Assembly: GCA_021737445.1 (NCBI GenBank)
Contig: JAIPDY010000057.1
Span: 1 to 15,416, forward strand
Reading direction: 5' to 3'
Source of the DNA: Desulfotignum sp.
GTDB lineage: Bacteria; Desulfobacterota; Desulfobacteria; Desulfobacterales; Desulfobacteraceae
Length of the DNA: 15,416 nt
Notes under the pieces: generated by a model
What the model was told of the DNA's origin: nothing
Seen by the model: only the letters and a program-made list of their open reading frames with translations
Databases searched by the model: none
Program-made: the position numbers and the translations under genes
In this document: piece by piece, positions 1 to 6,748 of the stretch
Numbering within the stretch: the stretch's first letter is position 1
How the letters are laid out: every line of letters begins with the position of its first letter

Positions 1-943
1 TGCCGATATACATGGTGGGAACCAGCGGCGCAAAGGTGACCCGAAATTTTGAGATAGCTTCCAGCAAAGGCTCAGGCTGGGGTTTGGGCACCAGTACATT
101 GGCCCATCCCATGCGCACAGCCAGGTTCATGGAAACCGACATGCCGAACACATGGAAAAAGGGCAGCGCACCCAGCATGATTTCTTCGCCTTTGTTAAAT
201 CCCGGGAACCAGGCCTCGATCTGCTGGATCTGGTAAGAGATGTTTTTGTGGGTGAGCATCACCCCTTTTGAAACCCCTGTGGTACCGCCGGTGTACTGAT
301 ACATGGCCACATCATCCATGGACAGGCTTTCCTGGGCAGGGTCCGGGGAATACCTGGCCATGATCTCTTTAAAGGTGTGCAGGTCAGGTGCCGGTGATAC
401 ATCGGCAGCCAGGCCTTTCTTTTTTGCCACTAAAGGGAACAGCAGCCGTTTGACAAAGGGAAGATAATCGCCGATGGAGGTATAAACAATGGTTTTTATG
501 CCGGTTTTTTCCCGCAGCTTTACCATCCGGTCAGCCAGAAGATCCAGTGTGATAAGAAACTGAGCTCCGGAATCGGTAAACTGATGTTCCAGTTCCCGGT
601 CTGAATACAGCGGGTTGTTGAAAACCACAATCCCCCCGATTCTGAGGGTGGCGTAATAGGCCACCACACAGGGGATCACATTGGGCAGCAAAATGGCGAC
701 ACTGTCGTTTTTTTTGATGCCCAGATCCTTGAGAGCGGCGGCAAATCTGCCCACCATGTCATCAAGTTCTTTAAATGTCACGGTATATCCCTGGAAAATA
801 AGGGCAGGATGATCCGGAAACCGGTTTACCGATTCGGTCAGGTACTCGGGGACCAGTGTATCGTTAAATTCAATTGTGTCCTTTATTCCCGGTTCATAGG
901 AATTTGCCCAGATTTTTTTTTCATAAATGCTCTGATCAGCCAA
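1..943 (-). CDS. Long-chain acyl-CoA synthetase (AMP-forming), 3' end cut by window
   Basis: Predicted to activate fatty acids to acyl-CoA through an acyl-adenylate (ANL superfamily, FadD-like). About 314 N-terminal residues are visible of an expected ~550; the rest lies left of the window. The start is a TTG at 943-941, chosen because AAAGGAG (plus-strand 950-956) sits 6 bases upstream and the protein then begins LADQSIYEKKIWANSY, typical of the family. The adenylation P-loop YTGGTTGVSKG begins near residue 217 and is followed by VMLTHKN; the LPFFHVFG motif follows. No frameshift is visible. It lies downstream of the YgiM-like gene on the same strand, 76 bases apart, and could be co-transcribed. 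Family certain; chain-length preference and exact ortholog unknown. It could supply acyl-CoA for beta-oxidation or for the ole pathway at the other end of the window, but nothing in the sequence links them. Confidence 0.9.
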   Translation of the reverse strand, partial: MADQSIYEKKIWANSYEPGIKDTIEFNDTLVPEYLTESVNRFPDHPALIFQGYTVTFKELDDMVGRFAAALKDLGIKKNDSVAILLPNVIPCVVAYYATLRIGGIVVFNNPLYSDRELEHQFTDSGAQFLITLDLLADRMVKLREKTGIKTIVYTSIGDYLPFVKRLLFPLVAKKKGLAADVSPAPDLHTFKEIMARYSPDPAQESLSMDDVAMYQYTGGTTGVSKGVMLTHKNISYQIQQIEAWFPGFNKGEEIMLGALPFFHVFGMSVSMNLAVRMGWANVLVPKPQPEPLLEAISKFRVTFAPLVPTMYIG

Positions 944-973
944 GGTCAGCTCCTTTCACAAGACGTTAAATGG

Positions 974-993
974 TTCCCGGGGTTGCCCGGGAA
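974..993. repeat. Perfect 8-bp inverted repeat (hairpin) between two minus-strand genes
   Basis: TTCCCGGG, loop GTTG, CCCGGGAA. It is the only strong structure in the 76-base spacer between the YgiM-like gene and the acyl-CoA synthetase. In the minus-strand direction the T-run comes before the hairpin, not after it, and in the plus direction it is followed by A's, so it is not a standard terminator on either strand. It may stabilise an RNA end, cause partial read-through, or bind a regulator. Confidence 0.45.
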
Positions 994-1019
994 AAAATAT
1001 TTTAAATTGAATAAACAGG

Positions 1020-1625
1020 TTAATCCAGTATGGAATTTGGTCTGCGTTTTCTGCCCGAGACACGCTGGCCCAGGAGCCATCCTAAAAAAATCACCCCGAA
1101 TCCTGCCAGAAACCATTTGATCATGGTGTCTTTGAAAAAATGATCAGATTCGTTTTCCAGCAGGGCCAGGTTTTGGGAAAGCTGTTTGTTTTCTTTTTCC
1201 AGCGCTTTGTTTTCTTCAATAATCTGGAGCACATCCCCGGAGCGTTCTTTCAGTGCCTCATATTTTTTAAGGGCTGATGCCGTCTGGTCCTTGAGATCAT
1301 CCAACTGCTTTTTCAAGGCTGTGTTTTCTTCTTTAAGCTCCTCAATAATCAAGGTTTTCGGCAGATCAAAGGTCACAAACTGTTTGTCCACCCACCCGGT
1401 TTCCCCGGATGACAACTGCACCTTGAAATAATCACCTTCCTCATCCAGAATGGTCAGCGGGGTGTTGCTTTCCAGGGTTTTCAACACCTGGTATGAGGGA
1501 CCTGGACCCTGCCTGAAAGTGAGAATGAGCATGTCGCTGACATACCCTGTAGAAGACTGGCCATATGCAAAAACCCCGGTGCACAGGATGACCAGAGTCA
1601 AAAAACAAATTGAAAAAACACGCAT
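1020..1625 (-). CDS. YgiM-like SH3-domain / coiled-coil membrane protein (TIGR04211-type)
   Basis: A 201-residue envelope protein with the YgiM-family layout. It has a signal peptide or N-terminal anchor (about residues 1-22, MRVFSICFLTLVILCTGVFA), a bacterial SH3 domain (about 27-88, with FRQGPGPSYQVLKTL and GWVDKQFV), a long Glu/Lys-rich coiled coil (about 92-160), one transmembrane helix (about 168-187) and a basic cytoplasmic tail (RKRR). The SH3 domain should face the periplasm and may bind cell wall; the molecular role of the family is not established. The ATG at 1625 is preferred over a longer reading (from 1739) because GGAGG (1630-1634) lies just before it and a signal peptide starts there. 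Promoter not clear. It is divergent from the DAC-like gene. Confidence 0.85.
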   Translation of the reverse strand: MRVFSICFLTLVILCTGVFAYGQSSTGYVSDMLILTFRQGPGPSYQVLKTLESNTPLTILDEEGDYFKVQLSSGETGWVDKQFVTFDLPKTLIIEELKEENTALKKQLDDLKDQTASALKKYEALKERSGDVLQIIEENKALEKENKQLSQNLALLENESDHFFKDTMIKWFLAGFGVIFLGWLLGQRVSGRKRRPNSILD

Positions 1626-1709
1626 TTTACCTCCAGATGGTTTTATCCATTTCAATAACAATCCCTGGAATATTTTACAATACCCAAAGGAAAACAGAAT
1701 AAAAAAAAC

Positions 1710-1739
1710 TTGCCAAACTGCCGGAAACAAGGGTATCAA
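1710..1739 (+). promoter_or_regulatory. Possible sigma-70 promoter of the DAC-like / His-rich / nagZ operon
   Basis: TTGCCA (1710-1715), 18-base spacer, TATCAA (1734-1739). Five of six and four of six matches to consensus. It would give a leader of roughly 30 bases before the ATG at 1778. It lies in the 152-base divergent gap (1626-1777), which otherwise holds only A/T-rich sequence and an A9 tract running into the start codon. Confidence 0.35.
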
Positions 1740-1777
1740 ACATCAGTTACCGGCAAATAAACACAGGGCAAAAAAAA

Positions 1778-3220
1778 ATGGATAAGGCAGTGCATCAAAA
1801 ATTGTGTGTGGCCAATATCATGAACGGGGTGGTAGAGGGGTTGTCTAAATTTTCCCACCCCAGCCGGGTGGCACTGATTTTTGCTGCCGGACCGGATGAT
1901 CCGGTGATGGTGCTGGACCCCCAGGATCTGCTCCAGGGACACGGGGTGAAAATCCGCACCATGTTTTATTCAGATGACACCCAGTGGCGGGATCAGGTCC
2001 TGGCCAGGATAGAAAATCAGCCCCGGGGGTGCCTGATCCAGGAAAACGACCTGGCCCTGTCCGGTCTGATCTCCTATGGCAGCAGCTCCAGTGATTTTTT
2101 TTACCAGGCCTGGTTTACAGAGCATCATCCGGATCTGTGCTCTGTCCATCCCACGGAAAGATGGCTGGAACAGGCAGCCACCCTGCTTATTCATGATTAT
2201 AATACCGATTATGTTCCCATTAACTCTTCTGAATATGTTTTGAAAAACTATGCCCTCCAGGCCATTGCAGACCATATTGTGGATGAGCGGAACCGGCATC
2301 TGGGGTATGACAGCAAGATCCGGGTGACCTCTATTTTAAACAATATCCTGGATATTTCCAAAACCAAAGAAGAGGGGACCTGGCCAAGGGGGGTGCTGTT
2401 TTTTTGTGATCCCAGGCAGATTGCAAAAATTGAATTTATCACCCGGATACAGGAACACGAACGGCCCAGGGTATCCAATGTCAAACATATCAGAAAACTG
2501 CTGGTGGCTGTGGAGAATTCTGACAGAAAACTGGTGTCAGACGGGCTTGCCATTATCGGCATTACTGCCGAACCAGTACCTGAGTATGCCATTGCAGCCC
2601 ATTTTAATGGGGATTATGGATTTTTGTTTATCGAGGATGCCAAAACAGCCTCTTTTTTTGACGGCAGCTTTCATTCCACCACAAGGGAGGCCAGGATGCC
2701 GGAACTGGAAGAGCTTCTTCTTGATACAGACCTGGATACTGTCACGGCCACCATTTTATTCCAGGTGATCTCCCACCTGGTTCACAGTGCCGGCCGCGCC
2801 CGGCATGGCTGCACCCTGGTCATTGATCTCAATGACCCGCCCATGCGGTTGTCCGGCCATGTCCTGGACCCGCCCCTGAGCCTCATGGAACCCCAGAATA
2901 TCAATCTGGCCTGTTCGCTGCTGAAAATAGACGGGGCGGTCCATCTGACCCCGGACAGCAGTATCCACGGGTTTGGCTGTCTGCTGGACGGGCGGACCAT
3001 CAAATGGGAAAACATGGCCAGGGGCGCCAGGTATAATTCAGCGTTGCGGTTTTCTGCGGCCAACTCCAGGATTATTGTGGTGGTGGTGTCTGCGGACCGG
3101 CCCGTATCCATTATTTTCAACGGGATCGAAATCAGTGCTTTCAGCAATTGGCGGCCAATGAGCCAGCATACTCCGGAGCCTTTGGCCCTGGATAAATATT
3201 TAGATGGAGTACAGTTATGA
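1778..3220 (+). CDS. Protein with divergent C-terminal DAC (diadenylate-cyclase / DisA_N-like) domain
   Basis: 480 residues, no signal peptide or membrane helix. Residues about 1-150 match nothing I recognise. The C-terminal part (about 320-455) follows the DAC layout: a helix ATILFQVISHLVHSAGRARH, a strand GCTLVIDLN, then KIDGAVHL with the DGA motif at 385-387, then GARYNSALRFS where canonical cyclases have GTRHRxA, then the strands RIIVVVVS and VSIIFNG. True diadenylate cyclases use DGA and RHR to bind ATP and make c-di-AMP. Here the first Arg (418) and Ala (422) are kept but His-Arg has become Tyr-Asn. It may therefore be a nucleotide-sensing relative rather than an active cyclase. The middle region (about 200-320, with VKHIRKLLVAV and LAIIGITAEP) probably belongs to the same extended sensor unit. 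ATG at 1778 has AGGG 9 bases upstream. The stop overlaps the next start (ATGA), implying coupled translation. Domain call fairly firm; function open. Confidence 0.72.
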   Translation: MDKAVHQKLCVANIMNGVVEGLSKFSHPSRVALIFAAGPDDPVMVLDPQDLLQGHGVKIRTMFYSDDTQWRDQVLARIENQPRGCLIQENDLALSGLISYGSSSSDFFYQAWFTEHHPDLCSVHPTERWLEQAATLLIHDYNTDYVPINSSEYVLKNYALQAIADHIVDERNRHLGYDSKIRVTSILNNILDISKTKEEGTWPRGVLFFCDPRQIAKIEFITRIQEHERPRVSNVKHIRKLLVAVENSDRKLVSDGLAIIGITAEPVPEYAIAAHFNGDYGFLFIEDAKTASFFDGSFHSTTREARMPELEELLLDTDLDTVTATILFQVISHLVHSAGRARHGCTLVIDLNDPPMRLSGHVLDPPLSLMEPQNINLACSLLKIDGAVHLTPDSSIHGFGCLLDGRTIKWENMARGARYNSALRFSAANSRIIVVVVSADRPVSIIFNGIEISAFSNWRPMSQHTPEPLALDKYLDGVQL

Positions 3221-3513
3221 CCCATGATCATCATCACGACCACGGCAGCAGCCGCAGTCATTCCCATGACCACGCCCATGAAGAAGGCCAAAGGATGTCT
3301 TTGAAAGAAAAACTGGAGGTCCTGTTGTCCCACTGGGTGGATCACAATGACAGCCACAAGGACAATTTTTATTCCTGGGCCCAAAAGGCAAAAGAGGCCG
3401 GGCTCGAGAAAACCGCCTTGCACCTGGAACAGGCCGGTGATCTGTCTGAACAGGTAACCCGGCAGCTGGAACAGGCAATAGAAAACCTCGCCAGAGAAAA
3501 CCGCAATGGATAG
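3217..3513 (+). CDS. Small His-rich protein, possible metal-binding partner
   Basis: 98 residues. The first ~22 are dominated by His, Asp and Ser (MTHDHHHDHG, SHSHDHAH), a pattern usual in Zn, Ni or Co binding. The rest (about 27-95, SLKEKLEVLLSHWVDHNDSH onward) reads as amphipathic helices, likely a helical hairpin or bundle. There is no signal peptide or Cys, so it is probably cytoplasmic. I recognise no characterised function; similar small helical proteins occur in anaerobic bacteria and archaea. The start ATG overlaps the DAC-like gene's stop by 4 bases, and the end overlaps nagZ by 8 bases, so all three are translated as one unit. Metal storage or chaperoning, or modulation of the DAC-like protein, are inferences from context only. 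Confidence 0.7.
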   Translation: MTHDHHHDHGSSRSHSHDHAHEEGQRMSLKEKLEVLLSHWVDHNDSHKDNFYSWAQKAKEAGLEKTALHLEQAGDLSEQVTRQLEQAIENLARENRNG

Positions 3514-4519
3514 GGGCATCCGGCACCTGGCAGGTCAGCGGCTGATGCTGGGATTTGAGGGGACACGGTTTAACCCGGATCTGGAAACGATCATCCAGAC
3601 GTTCCAGGCCGGGGGAATTATTTTGTTTCGGCAAAACATCCGGTCCCCGGACCAGGTGGCAGCCCTGTGCGCAGATGCCCAGGCATTTGCTGCATCCTGC
3701 GGCCAGCCGCCGCTGTTTATTGCCGTGGACCAGGAAGGGGGCGTGGTGTCCAGGCTCCCCAAACCCTTTACCCAGTTTGGGGGCAACCCCTGTATCAGGT
3801 CCCGAAAGGAGGCACAGCAATTTGCCAGGATCACAGCCCGGGAGCTTGGCAAGGCCGGTATCAATATGAACCTGGCACCGGTGATGGATGTGGTAGCGCA
3901 AAAAACAGATTCCATTATGCAAAGCCGGGCTTTTCCCGGAGATGCAAAGGCTGTGGCAGCCTTAGGCACCATGGTTATCAAGACCCTGCAGGAAGGCGGC
4001 ATCATGGCGGTTGCCAAGCATTTTCCCGGCATCGGCAGAACCGTGCAGGATTCCCATTACCATCTTCCGGTTCTGGATGCAGACCTGGCCGCACTTGAGG
4101 CCTCTGACCTGATCCCCTTTGAAGCAGCGGTACGCGCGGATGTCACAGGCATCATGCTGTCCCACATCATCTGTCCCCGGCTGGATCCGCAGTGGCAGGC
4201 CAGCCTGTCTGTGGCCATTGCCCGGGACATGATCAGAAATGTTCTGGGGTTCAATGGGTTGGTGCTTACAGATGATCTGGATATGAAAGCGGTTGACCAT
4301 GACATGGCAACCTGCATGGCCCGGGTTCTGGTCTCGGAAATCGATCTGGCCCTGATCTGCCATCAAGGTCCCAATATCAAGCAGGCGTTCGACACCCTGG
4401 TTGCGATGATGGGATCAGACACAACCTTTCAGGCTCTGGGAGCTGCATCACTGGAGCGGATATACCAATACAAGGAAAAATACCTGGCCTGGGACAGAAG
4501 ATCCAAAGACAGAAGATAG
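3506..4519 (+). CDS. nagZ: Beta-N-acetylhexosaminidase NagZ (glycoside hydrolase family 3)
   Basis: 337 residues, a usual length for cytoplasmic single-domain NagZ, which removes N-acetylglucosamine from anhydro-muropeptides during peptidoglycan recycling. Visible motifs: QAGGIILF (34-41), IAVDQEGGVVSRL (72-84), KHFPG (171-175), the Asp-Ser-His loop (182-184) of the general acid/base dyad, and LTDDLDM (254-260) with Asp256 as the likely nucleophile. The usual KHFPGHG reads KHFPGIGRT here, so the second His is Ile. The catalytic set is otherwise complete. No signal peptide. It overlaps the His-rich gene by 8 bases with only a weak ribosome-binding site, consistent with coupling. It converges on tsaD with 14 bases between the stops and no visible terminator. 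Confidence 0.93.
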   Translation: MDRGIRHLAGQRLMLGFEGTRFNPDLETIIQTFQAGGIILFRQNIRSPDQVAALCADAQAFAASCGQPPLFIAVDQEGGVVSRLPKPFTQFGGNPCIRSRKEAQQFARITARELGKAGINMNLAPVMDVVAQKTDSIMQSRAFPGDAKAVAALGTMVIKTLQEGGIMAVAKHFPGIGRTVQDSHYHLPVLDADLAALEASDLIPFEAAVRADVTGIMLSHIICPRLDPQWQASLSVAIARDMIRNVLGFNGLVLTDDLDMKAVDHDMATCMARVLVSEIDLALICHQGPNIKQAFDTLVAMMGSDTTFQALGAASLERIYQYKEKYLAWDRRSKDRR

Positions 4520-4533
4520 AGGGATGTGCCGGT

Positions 4534-5532
4534 CTAAGTCAGGACCCTGGAAAACACATCATGATCCAGGCCGCAGGTCTGGCCGTCCCTGATCATGACT
4601 GCCCCCCTTGCCGCCACCATGGCGGCATTGTCCCCGCACAGAGACAGCGGCGGGGCAAAAACCCGGATATTTTTTTTGGCAGTCCGGCCGGTCAGGGCGG
4701 CAACAAAGGTCTGGTTGGCGGAAACACCGCCGGAGATGCCGATCTGCCGGCAGTTTCGAAATTTGGCCGCACCAATCAGTTTTTCACACAGCACATCGAT
4801 GACAGCAGCCTGGAAAGCGGATGCCACCCGGGCCTTGTCTGCATCGTCTTTAACAGGATTTTCAAGGATATGACGGGCCACGGCTGACTTGAGACCGGAA
4901 AAACTGAAATCAAAACTGCCTTTTTCCAGAAGCGACCTGGGAAAGCGGATATCATTTATGTTCTGTGTGTTTGCCATCTCTTCAATCGCCGGTCCCCCGG
5001 GATACCCCAGGCCAAGCATTTTTGCCACTTTGTCAAAGGCTTCTCCGGCAGCATCATCCCTGGTCTGGCCCATGAGTTCAAATCTGTTCTCAGCACTGAC
5101 ATGGTAAATATTGGTGTGCCCGCCCGATACCACCAGGGCGATAAAGGGAAAATCAGGGGCACAATCTGTCAGGAACAAAGAATGAATATGGGCTTCCAGG
5201 TGGTTGACCCCGGCCAGGGGCAGTTCCCTGGCCCAGGCAAACGCTTTGGCAAAGTTAAATCCCACCAGCAGGGCACCGACGAGTCCCGGCCCCCGGGTGG
5301 CAGCCACTCCCTGGAGGTCGGTGACGGCAATGCCGGCCTGGTGTACGGCTTTTTCCACCACCGGAGTGATCGCCTCACTGTGCATGCGCGATGCCAGTTC
5401 AGGCACCACACCGCCGTATTGTCTGTGGACATCCACCTGGGAGGCGATCACTGAAGACAGAATCCGCATCTCTTTATCCACCACGGCTGCCGCGGTTTCA
5501 TCACAGGAGGATTCAATACCGAGAATGCACAT
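4534..5532 (-). CDS. tsaD: tRNA N6-adenosine threonylcarbamoyltransferase TsaD
   Basis: 332 residues. It transfers the threonylcarbamoyl group from TC-AMP to A37 of ANN-reading tRNAs, acting with TsaB and TsaE in the cytoplasm. Diagnostic motifs: MCILGIESSCDET at the N terminus, metal ligands His111 and His115 in NHLEAHIHS, the nucleotide-binding VVSGGHTNIY, SGLKSAV, and the C-terminal GISGGVSANQ and CGDNAAM. An in-frame TTG precedes the chosen ATG by one codon. The ATG gives His111/His115, the same numbering as E. coli. It follows purM by 6 bases on the same strand and is presumably transcribed from the purM promoter. No anomaly seen. Confidence 0.97.
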   Translation of the reverse strand: MCILGIESSCDETAAAVVDKEMRILSSVIASQVDVHRQYGGVVPELASRMHSEAITPVVEKAVHQAGIAVTDLQGVAATRGPGLVGALLVGFNFAKAFAWARELPLAGVNHLEAHIHSLFLTDCAPDFPFIALVVSGGHTNIYHVSAENRFELMGQTRDDAAGEAFDKVAKMLGLGYPGGPAIEEMANTQNINDIRFPRSLLEKGSFDFSFSGLKSAVARHILENPVKDDADKARVASAFQAAVIDVLCEKLIGAAKFRNCRQIGISGGVSANQTFVAALTGRTAKKNIRVFAPPLSLCGDNAAMVAARGAVMIRDGQTCGLDHDVFSRVLT

Positions 5533-5538
5533 CAAAGA

Positions 5539-6582
5539 TCAGATCCACTGGATCTGTTTTTCGCTGTTGTTTCTGGCGGAGATCTCACCGATGAAATAGG
5601 CTTTTTCTTCCATGGCACCCAGGCGGTCCATCACATCCTGGGCAGATTTTTCCGGTACCGCCATAACCATGCCGATGCCGTTGTTAAAGGTCCGCTGCAT
5701 CTCTTCATCTGTTACATTGCCCAGGTTCTGGAGCAGGCTGAATATGGCGGGTGTTTCCCAGGCGTTTTTGCGGATAACCGCCTTGCAGGCATCAGGAATC
5801 ACACGGACAATGTTTTCATCAATACCGCCGCCGGTGATATGGGCCAGTCCATGGATGGGCAGATCCCGCATAAGGCTTAAAATGGTGGATACATAAATGG
5901 TTGTGGGCCTGAGCAGGGCCTGCCCCAGAGTGGTTCCCAGTTCCGGAATCCGGGTGTTCACGTCATATTTGCAATGGTCAAAAAATATCTTTCTCACCAG
6001 GGAAAATCCATTGGAATGGATGCCGCTGGAGGCCAGGCCGATGAGCTGGTGTCCCGGCCGGATATATGACCCGTCAATGATCTTGTTATTGTCCACGATG
6101 CCCACGGCAAACCCGGACAGGTCATATTCTCCCTCCTGGTAGAGACCGGGCATCTCAGCGGTTTCCCCGCCGATCAGGGCGCATCCGGCCAGGGTGCACC
6201 CCTGGGCTATGCCCAGAATGATCTGCTCGGCCACGGCATTGTCCAGCCGGCCCATGGCCAGGTAATCCAGAAAGAAAAGGGGCTTGGCACCCTGAACAAT
6301 AATATCATTGACACACATGGCCACAAGATCGATGCCGATGGTATCATGCTGATCCATTTGAAACGCGATTTTCAGTTTGGTCCCCACCCCGTCTGTGGAA
6401 CTGACCAGCACCGGGTTTGAGACATTGGACAGGTTAAGGGAGAACAGGCCGCCAAATCCGCCGATCTCCCCCATAACTCCGGATCTTGGGGTGGTTTTGG
6501 CAATATCTTTGATCCGGTCTACCAGTTGATTGGCCTTGTCGATATCAACACCGGAATCTGCGTATGTCAGTGAATGGTTCAT
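5539..6582 (-). CDS. purM: Phosphoribosylformylglycinamidine cyclo-ligase (AIR synthetase) PurM
   Basis: 347 residues. It closes the imidazole ring of purines (FGAM + ATP to AIR). Family motifs are intact: TYADSGVDID near the N terminus, GGFGGLFSL (41-48), SSTDGVGTKLK (61-71), CVNDIIVQGA (90-99), GGETAEMPG (138-146) and a glycine-rich ITGGGI further on. The start is the ATG at 6582-6580. An AAGGTGA Shine-Dalgarno (plus-strand 6588-6594) sits 5 bases upstream, whereas the in-frame GTG at 6591 lies inside that site and is unlikely to be used. First gene of a two-gene unit with tsaD and divergent from hom. Confidence 0.97.
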   Translation of the reverse strand: MNHSLTYADSGVDIDKANQLVDRIKDIAKTTPRSGVMGEIGGFGGLFSLNLSNVSNPVLVSSTDGVGTKLKIAFQMDQHDTIGIDLVAMCVNDIIVQGAKPLFFLDYLAMGRLDNAVAEQIILGIAQGCTLAGCALIGGETAEMPGLYQEGEYDLSGFAVGIVDNNKIIDGSYIRPGHQLIGLASSGIHSNGFSLVRKIFFDHCKYDVNTRIPELGTTLGQALLRPTTIYVSTILSLMRDLPIHGLAHITGGGIDENIVRVIPDACKAVIRKNAWETPAIFSLLQNLGNVTDEEMQRTFNNGIGMVMAVPEKSAQDVMDRLGAMEEKAYFIGEISARNNSEKQIQWI

Positions 6583-6628
6583 GAAAGTCACCTTGTCTGG
6601 ATGATTGAATCCTTAATAGATCCCTGCA

Positions 6629-6657
6629 ATGATAAACAGTTGGGCCTTAAAAGTCAA
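6629..6657 (-). promoter_or_regulatory. Sigma-70 promoter of purM-tsaD
   Basis: Read on the minus strand: TTGACT (plus 6652-6657), 17-base spacer, TATCAT (plus 6629-6634). Each box matches five of six consensus bases, with ideal spacing and a leader of about 40 bases before the purM ATG. Its -35 box faces the hom -35 box. Confidence 0.65.
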
Positions 6658-6664
6658 AAGCTTT

Positions 6665-6693
6665 TTGACATGGGCGGTTTTATATTGTATCTA
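6665..6693 (+). promoter_or_regulatory. Sigma-70 promoter of hom-thrH-hldA
   Basis: Perfect TTGACA (6665-6670), 17-base spacer, TATCTA (6688-6693, weak -10). The expected start is near 6700, giving a leader of about 50 bases. That leader contains a small hairpin (CTGCT-TTTT-AGCAG, 6707-6720). The -35 box is the right arm of an inverted repeat whose left arm is the -35 box of purM. No leader-peptide attenuator or riboswitch is visible. Confidence 0.55.
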
Positions 6694-6748
6694 TCTTATT
6701 TTTAACCTGCTTTTTAGCAGAAAATTGCTTGCCGGAGAAAATAATGCC

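Noticed and set aside
1626..1739. A 38-residue N-terminal extension of the YgiM-like protein
   Set aside because: GGAGG lies directly before the ATG at 1625, followed by a standard signal peptide. The extension would bury that signal.
1769..1777. A-tracts just before the DAC-like and DHH-CBS start codons (1769-1778, 10576-10584) as slippage sites
   Set aside because: They lie upstream of the coding region, so slippage would not alter the protein. They are more likely unstructured leaders.
2782..3922. Two overlapping minus-strand open frames opposite the DAC-like, His-rich and nagZ genes
   Set aside because: They span three real genes in antisense. Their Cys/Pro/Gly-rich content, partly mirroring the His codons as Met/Val, marks them as shadows.
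6629..6748. A 40-residue N-terminal extension of homoserine dehydrogenase that looks like a membrane helix
   Set aside because: It overlaps both divergent promoters. The family N terminus (MKTIHIGILGFG) starts at 6749 behind a GGAG.
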